Part shown: positions 58,201-64,000 of the stretch, piece by piece
How the letters are laid out: each line of letters opens with the position of its first letter
Position numbering within the stretch: position 1 is the stretch's first letter
Source of the DNA: Lingula anatina
Lineage: Eukaryota; Brachiopoda; Lingulata; Lingulida; Lingulidae
Direction of reading: 5' to 3'
Assembly: GCF_001039355.2 (NCBI RefSeq)
Contig: NW_019776151.1
Span: 1-64,000, forward strand
DNA: 64,000 nt
Notes under the pieces: generated by a model
Told to the model about the DNA's origin: nothing
Database searches by the model: none
The model's input: the letters and a program-made list of their open reading frames with translations, nothing else
Position numbers and translations under genes: made by a program

Positions 58201-59777
58201 GCATATGGCATGGAGAATGTCTGCATCTCTGTCCTCATAGAGTGAGAGGTGAGACAAAAATCCAATCATAAACTTCATCTGTATGTCTTCTCTAAGTTCT
58301 GAGAGTATCTGAAAATAAACAGGTGACCTGACTTACATCTGGGGACGTAAATTTTTGAAACTATTTTTCTTTAACGAAAAATAGTATAATGTTTCTCTTT
58401 AATTCAAAACTTTGTTGACAAAANATACTATTACCCAAACTTAGCCTTAAAACTTGCTCAAGAACAAAAGTACTGATGTTAAATAGATAAACCATAAATA
58501 ATGAAGTTACTGTAGTTAATATCAGTATCTCTGAAAACACACAAGAACAGTAGCAGGCATGCTGTAAGTGGTCACACACATACTGACCTATCTTCAAGTC
58601 CTGACGTAATCTCTTTAGCATCGAGTAGCCATAACAACCAGTCTGAAACAAGAAAAGTATATATCTAAACTTCATCTAAAAACATAATGACAATTTTAAT
58701 CAATTATGTACATACATACATATATAACAGAACTTCCGAGATATTTCTGTGCATTCTATATGCTCTCAAATGAATCTTTTCTCGCCCATTTTCAAACTAA
58801 AACTCCTCTCAAGAGCTCTGATGCTTACTTTCCCAACCAGCCTTTCGCTCGTACACACATAAAGCTGCTTCAGCCAATTTTTCTTCAGGTGTGGGCTCTC
58901 GTCTCTTAAGCTCCTCTCTGTATTTTTCTACTGATATCAGCATGAACTGGGGCCACAGACTTGAGCACAGTTTCCAAACAGTTTCGCATGCATGAAAACT
59001 CCTCTGTTTGCAGAGCCAAATTCAGGGATGCTTCAAACTGCTCCAATGTTATGAAAACGCAGTCGATGGTTATATTCTCGGACTGAGGGTCAAGATCAAA
59101 TTTGTAAAACAAGCTTTGAAAATGGCCCTCTGTCTGAATGCAGTGGTTTAAAAAAGCTAAAATGTCACCAAGAAATGATTTCAAAGAATCCCAGAGGTCA
59201 TGCACAGTGGACTGAGTTCCCCCTTCTTCTGATCTGACAGAACTGAGAACATGTACTGATTCCATGGCAACTGCCATTAAACACAGAAGCATTTCCCTCT
59301 TTTGTTCTTCCATGAGGGAATGTTCTAGCATTATCTGACAAGTGTTAAGTAATCTTTTCAATGTGGGAAGTTTATATGGCCATTCACATAATTTATAGTC
59401 ATGCTGCACAGGTACACTGATATCTTCAGTGTGGTAAGCAACCAAATTTTCTTGCTGTCTAGTGCCATTGACAACTGCCTTGCCCTTGGATTCTGTAGAT
59501 TTAATTGTCTTCTTGGCTGATACAAGTAATGCATTGTGTTTGACAGAAAATTTGCATATGGCATGGAGAATGTCTGCATCTCTGTCCTCATAGAGTGAGA
59601 GGTGAGACAAAAATCCAATCATAAACTTCATCTGTATGTCTTCTCTAAGTTCTGAGAGTATCTGAAAATAAACAGGTGACCTGACTTACATCTGGGGACG
59701 TAAATTTTTGAAACTATTTTTCTTTAACGAAAAATAGTATAATGTTTCTCTTTAATTCAAAACTTTGTTGACAAAAA

Positions 59778-59834
<57 letters not shown>

Positions 59835-60833
59835 AATTACAATAGGCTTGTTTTTTCCTAAAAATATTGGGCCTCACTGCAACATCCCACTTACCTTCCA
59901 TAGAAATGAGAAATGATAAAATGAGACAGCCAAATTACAATCACATACTTCTTACTTAAAGTCAAATAAAAAAGATCACTTTTCTGGTAGCCTGAAAGAT
60001 ATATGACATACATAAAACCTTTCATTGAAAGACTTCATATCTCCATTGAAAATGTGTAAGAGCTACTAAATCAGATACCATACTTACTTCACAGAGTATT
60101 GCTTCCCAGTGACATGCTTTCACCAATTCATAGTAGACATCCATGCTGAGTCTGGGTAGACATTCTTCTAGGACATCACTCCACTCCTCCTCCTCCTCAT
60201 CTTTCTCTCCCTCCTCTTCACTGCCATGCCCCTTTAATCCACTGGAGCATACCTCCTCTTCATTATCCAGCTTCTTGGCCTTTTCTTCATTATTACTCAA
60301 GGTCCTGGCCAGAAGTATTGCACACAGCTTCCAGGCCCAAAACTGCTTGTCAGGAGCAGCATGTGGATATTCCAAACCTTCTATGATCTCTCCTATGGTT
60401 TCTATGACTGGCCTGATGACATCTACACAACAAGGCAGTTCATATGTCTCCAAGTCAATGCCCTGTAATGAACAAAGCCTTTAAGGTGAACCTATTTAAA
60501 ATTTTTTTTGTGATAATATTATTCGAACAATCCCAAAGCTGGGTGACACATAACAGGTGAAACAGACCTTTCAAACAATCTGGTTTGAATCTTTAATTGT
60601 TGCCAGGAAGACAGGTGACAATTAAGGGACTGTTAAACAAACCAACTTGTTAATCATACTGAGTATAGCCAGGCGTATCATAAATGGAAAACTTCTGATT
60701 CAATAGTACCAACAAAATTCTTTTTGAGGAATATTTTACTCTTATATCTTTCCCCTTGTACTGTTAAGTTTACCTGTGATTTAATCAGCATGAAACTGCC
60801 ATGTAGCACAGCCAGTTCTGGACAAAACTCCAT
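52253..60833 (-). CDS. GEMIN4: Gemin4 homologue (SMN complex component)
   Basis: Fifteen coding exons in transcript order: 60833-60774, 60462-60088, 58308-57477, 57291-57237, 56993-56867, 56586-56428, 56224-56117, 55779-55528, 55342-55126, 54647-54541, 54305-54215, 53842-53715, 53479-53347, 53010-52868 and 52516-52253. All have AG/GT borders and phases fit. Total 3051 nt, 1016 aa (human Gemin4 is 1058). Recognition: the N-terminal ELAVLHGSFMLIKSQ matches EEMTILHGGFLLAEQ; the central FNRLTTA and YAVVNNGQTQLITQLL match FNQLTQS and LAVVNLGTHKFLAQIL; the C-terminal QVLPNCLMSEWSNI, QAVCHVCHLLSILP and SQTLLKKL also align. Gemin4 acts in the SMN complex in snRNP assembly. An acid-rich insert (EEEGEKDEEEEEWSD) lies in exon 2. 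Exons 3 and 4 occur twice, see 57074-59777. An acceptor at 60843 implies a non-coding leader exon. Confidence 0.85.
57074..59777. repeat. 1.35-kb near-identical duplication across a contig join (GEMIN4 exons 3-4)
   Basis: 57074-58423 and 58425-59777 are nearly identical, separated by one n at 58424. Each copy has GEMIN4 exons 3 and 4 (second copies at 59661-about 58829 and 58642-58588). The second copy has an extra T (about 58921-58928) that shifts the frame after DISRK, plus an extra A near 58680 and one or two substitutions. Using the copy next to exon 5 gives an intact protein; using the other does not. A stacked-haplotype or overlap artefact is likelier than a real duplication. Confidence 0.85.
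59779..59832. repeat. (GT)n(GA)n microsatellite
   Basis: A (GT)n run then a (GA)n run directly abut the end of the duplicated block. The microsatellite probably caused the assembly break. Confidence 0.9.
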
Positions 60834-60839
60834 CTTGTT

Positions 60840-62150
60840 CTATCTGGAAAAATGAAGGTTTATATGATATTATACAATTATGATGTATATTAACTGCTAT
60901 CATTCTTGAAAGAGTAACCATCTCCATTCTTCTAAAATTGTTAAACAAGTTTTTACATGCATATAAATTTAATAATTTGTATCTGCAAAGCGCAAACTGC
61001 TTTTACAACTTTTAATTTTAAATTTGGAATATTTTGATGACATTCAGTGATGTATTAATTCAATAAATGTATTTCAAATGCACACCTTTCTTCAGACTAA
61101 TAACATTGGACTATTCATAAAAATGATGTATAAATTAGTCATAATTTCCCAACCATGAAATCTACAATATAATCAGGTCCGAGATCTCCGTCTTTCCAAA
61201 TGACAAGGTTACATGTTAGCAGCACATATAAAAGTTCACCCCTAGAACACACTATATATAATTACTTAGAGATTTGGCATGTCTGAATCCATAATTTTGT
61301 TGTCATTCTTCTTAATACTTTAAAGACATTTAAAAGAAGACACAAAAGTTAATTGCAATCAAGAAACATATCACAAAGTGCCAAGAATTCACAGATACTG
61401 GATAATGCACTTTACAGGTCAGTCTACAATTTGATAATGCATTTGATATCCCACGTCAAAAAAAATTAATCTAGACATTGCATGACCAAAGCTTGATTAC
61501 AAGACAATTTCCACCTAAACTGGAATCTGGATATAGGTAGATAGGCTGTCTAATACATGGTTACACCACCCTACTAGATATGTTCACCAGTCATGCTGAA
61601 AATGACACCTTGGTAGACTGAACCTCTGCATACTGGCACAGATAAGTGGGAATTCATATCATCCAACCAGAAACAATATACGGTGGGCAGAATTGTCCTG
61701 CTATATCGTTGAAAACAGGTGCATAAATTTAGTAGTAATTAAGAGTAAGCATAACTAAAGTACACAATGAAAACGAATCAGAGTTAATGGGGTGGGGGGG
61801 TGCAAAAGTACCAAAAATCCAAAGCTAAGTTGAATATACCACCTCCAATTATCACTTTGTAACACAAAGAAATGCAATAAATTGCGTATGACCCACTGAA
61901 CAAGTAATTATTGAGAATATAAACTGTAAAAACGTACGAAAGTGTCACGCAAGAGCGACGCACGTGTTGACTCGGGTTACATAGAAAACCAAGATTGAGG
62001 GCAATATTTCAAATAAGCATAGAAAATGTTACATCAAATTGATAAGAATACAAAACACATAGCGAATATCAAAAAATGTTCTTCATGCATGAAATTATAT
62101 ATTCTTGGCCATATTGGATACATATTATTTATGAAGAACATCTGAATATC
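60840..62150. other. 5' side of GEMIN4, AT-rich
   Basis: It presumably contains the first intron and leader exon of GEMIN4 on the minus strand. The acceptor is recognisable at about 60843, but no donor of a leader exon can be chosen with confidence. Confidence 0.4.
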
Positions 62151-62154
62151 ATAA

Positions 62155-62250
62155 TTTTGTTCCGGCCGTCATAATCTTAAATAGATGTGTGTCGTCATCA
62201 GTTCCCGCTCGACCACTGTCGTAAACAACGTGTAGTCAGAAGCTCCAGAG
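62155..62250. promoter_or_regulatory. candidate divergent promoter between GEMIN4 and a plus-strand exon
   Basis: A locally more GC-rich stretch with 'ttccggccgtc' (ETS-like) and 'cccgctcgaccac' lies between the GEMIN4 5' side and the ATG at 62251. There is no TATA box. It is consistent with a shared housekeeping promoter, but this is inference. Confidence 0.3.
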
Positions 62251-62286
62251 ATGAAAATCAAGTTCTCATTGAGACAACTTAAACAG
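62251..62286 (+). CDS. possible first coding exon of a divergent gene
   Basis: ATG at 62251, twelve codons (MKIKFSLRQLKQ), then the donor 'cag|gtaaaa' in phase 0. A good acceptor (ggctcctttccag, 63979-63993) starts a possible next exon at 63994, six bases before the window end, in compatible phase. The protein family cannot be recognised from so little. Without the next window this stays tentative. Confidence 0.35.
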
Positions 62287-62289
62287 GTA

Positions 62290-63990
62290 AAAATTTACAA
62301 TTTAGATGAGGGTGAAAATATTTGATCTACCATTTAAGGTTGTTTTTAGCGGTATGTTAATATTTTGTAGCTTTTGTTCATTGTGAGACCACTTCGTTGT
62401 TCGGTGAATGAATCAGGGGTCAACCGCAATGTCACTGCGCGACGGTGAACTTCGTAATGTTTGACAATAAACGTCTTTCTTAGCAGTCTGTATGTTGATT
62501 TTAAATTAATGTTTGCAATGAGTATGCTGTAAAGTTTGTTTGGATGACTATTCACAGACTCTTGTGGGGGTGTCGGCCAATTTTTGCATTCGGATTTGGG
62601 TGTATTTTTTAAAAGTAAAATCAGCTGATCGCAGAATTACTGAAAGTGAAATAGAGTTTTGAGTGTAATTATGGACAAGTGTATTGCTAAACATCATAGC
62701 CTTGAATGTCAGTGCATTAAAATATAATGAATCCCCTTTTCATTGATTGGAATTGGATTTAGTGAAAAATTCTATTAATACATATGGGAAATTTTACCTT
62801 CATGGAGGAAAAACACTAATGATTAATGATAGGGGTGATTTACCGAGATTGATTTCTCTGCATTTTTAACAGTAGGTAACATCAAATTTCATATCCGTGT
62901 TTGCCTGTATGCTCCCTCCTCTCCAAAATTACTTTAAAATTTTTTTCACAGTTTATCTTTAGCACAAATGATGATAAAAAAAGTTCTATTTCAATTACTA
63001 TAGGAAGGCATTGCCTGGAGGGGTTTTCCTTATTTGTAAACATTCTCCATTTGCGTCACTCTGTATGCCTTTAGATAGCAGAGGAGCTTTGATTTCATTA
63101 TATGGTTTTATTAGCACCTGTGTATTGAGTCTAGGAACTGTTGTACACGAGCAATTAATCTCCTGACCAAATGGAAGCCTCATATATATATATATATTCA
63201 CTCCCCCGTGCTTCATATAAAATTGGTATAACTATGCTGCTAATAGGAACGGCTTGTTCCAGCCATTCATGATAGTGATTCAAGTTGTCTTTAAACTTCA
63301 GGGCCGACTTAAGATATATTAAGCTAATAACATTCCAGACGATAACCTGGCTGCACTGTGAAAACGTGATGAAAGTTAAAGAAGTATTAGGAGCTTTCTG
63401 CTGATGTGGTAATCTTGTAAATTCTTAACTCAGGCAGCTAAGCTGTACATAGCAGGAGAAAGCTTCCATTTACTTTTATAACTTTTATCCAGAGTTTTCA
63501 AAGTCAAACCTAGTTATTTATAATCTACCTGTATAGATGGATGTTCATCAGTCTACCTGGTATAGAGTACATTCTTTGAAAGAAAGGGGGAGGGGGGCAA
63601 GATCTCCATTAGATAACTGTGAAATTGTGTAGGTTCAATCAATCATTTTTACATGTCAGATATAGTACTTCAGGAACTTCATATTGGAAAAAACGGAAAT
63701 GTCACTTGGAAGTATCTTCAAGCTTGATTTGTGATGAAAAATTTGAAAAAAATCTGATTTTATTGGATAAATTAGACTTGATGATGTGATTACATTAGTA
63801 GCTCATTGGTTTTTATAATTCAGCTATCTAAATGTTTTAACTTCATTAACTATATGCCCTGAAATGTGATCCCCAAACAAGCACTTGCCATGCCTCCACT
63901 CCCTAACATTTTTCTTAGTCTAAGAAAACAGCACCTGGCAGGTGGAACGGCAGGTGAACACTGAGAGAAGGCTAGACGTTGGCTCCTTTC
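62290..63990. other. probable intron or intergenic sequence
   Basis: AT-rich, with (AT)n at about 63181-63199 and a purine run at about 63580-63597. A minus-strand frame at 62346-62555 has no support. Confidence 0.4.
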
Positions 63991-64000
63991 CAGGTCTACA

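Noticed and set aside
60143-60484. Ser-rich plus-strand frame
   Set aside because: It is the antisense of the acidic GEMIN4 exon 2 (poly-Glu read backwards).

Overview
The window is AT-rich animal nuclear DNA. It has spliced genes with GT/AG introns, AATAAA signals, decayed LINE, Tc1/mariner and Ty3/Gypsy elements, many short tandem repeats, and an expanded family of LRR-Ig membrane receptors. An SMN-complex Gemin4 homologue and a laminin-type coiled-coil gene point to a metazoan. The repeat and receptor content suggests an invertebrate deuterostome or lophotrochozoan (mollusc-like), but the sequence alone does not settle the species. Three single 'n' bases (41155, 51114, 58424) look like contig joins, and two of them sit beside near-identical duplicated sequence.

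Layout. 1-1.5 kb: decayed LINE. 2.1-14.7 kb, plus strand: three tandem copies of a small gene of about 93-94 codons, encoding two back-to-back C-x2-[GE]-H-x-H-x(4)-[DE]-A-x2-C modules. Only the copy at 13802-14707 can be read from start to stop. LINE, Tc1 and other repeat debris lies between the copies. 16.1-17.0 kb: decayed remnant of the LRR-Ig family. 17.3-25.8 kb: gene-poor, with MITE-like and nested direct/inverted repeats, a 41-bp minisatellite array and a 42-bp one. 25.9-28.3 kb: a 2.4-kb imperfect foldback structure with Tc1-type transposase remnants, abutting a truncated LRR-Ig copy. 28.7-36.0 kb, minus strand: tandem array of about 2.5-kb LRR-Ig units. The distal unit (33927-35975) is intact, the middle one has two nonsense codons, and the proximal one has lost its signal-peptide frame.

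38.3-40.8 kb, minus strand: a trypsin-fold protease-like protein with a C-terminal membrane anchor, then the last exon of an unrecognised helical protein. 41.27-44.69 kb: a decayed Ty3/Gypsy element lacking its reverse transcriptase core. 45.0-45.6 kb: tandem duplication of about 250 bp. 47.8-50.1 kb, minus strand: four 3' exons of a laminin-type coiled-coil gene whose 5' part is missing. 52.2-60.8 kb, minus strand: a complete 15-coding-exon GEMIN4 homologue (about 1016 residues); two of its exons appear twice because of a probable assembly duplication. 62.2 kb: possible first exon of a divergent plus-strand gene.

The most novel item is the tandem Cys/His-module gene family. The most informative evolutionary story is birth-and-death of the LRR-Ig receptors next to a foldback transposon.
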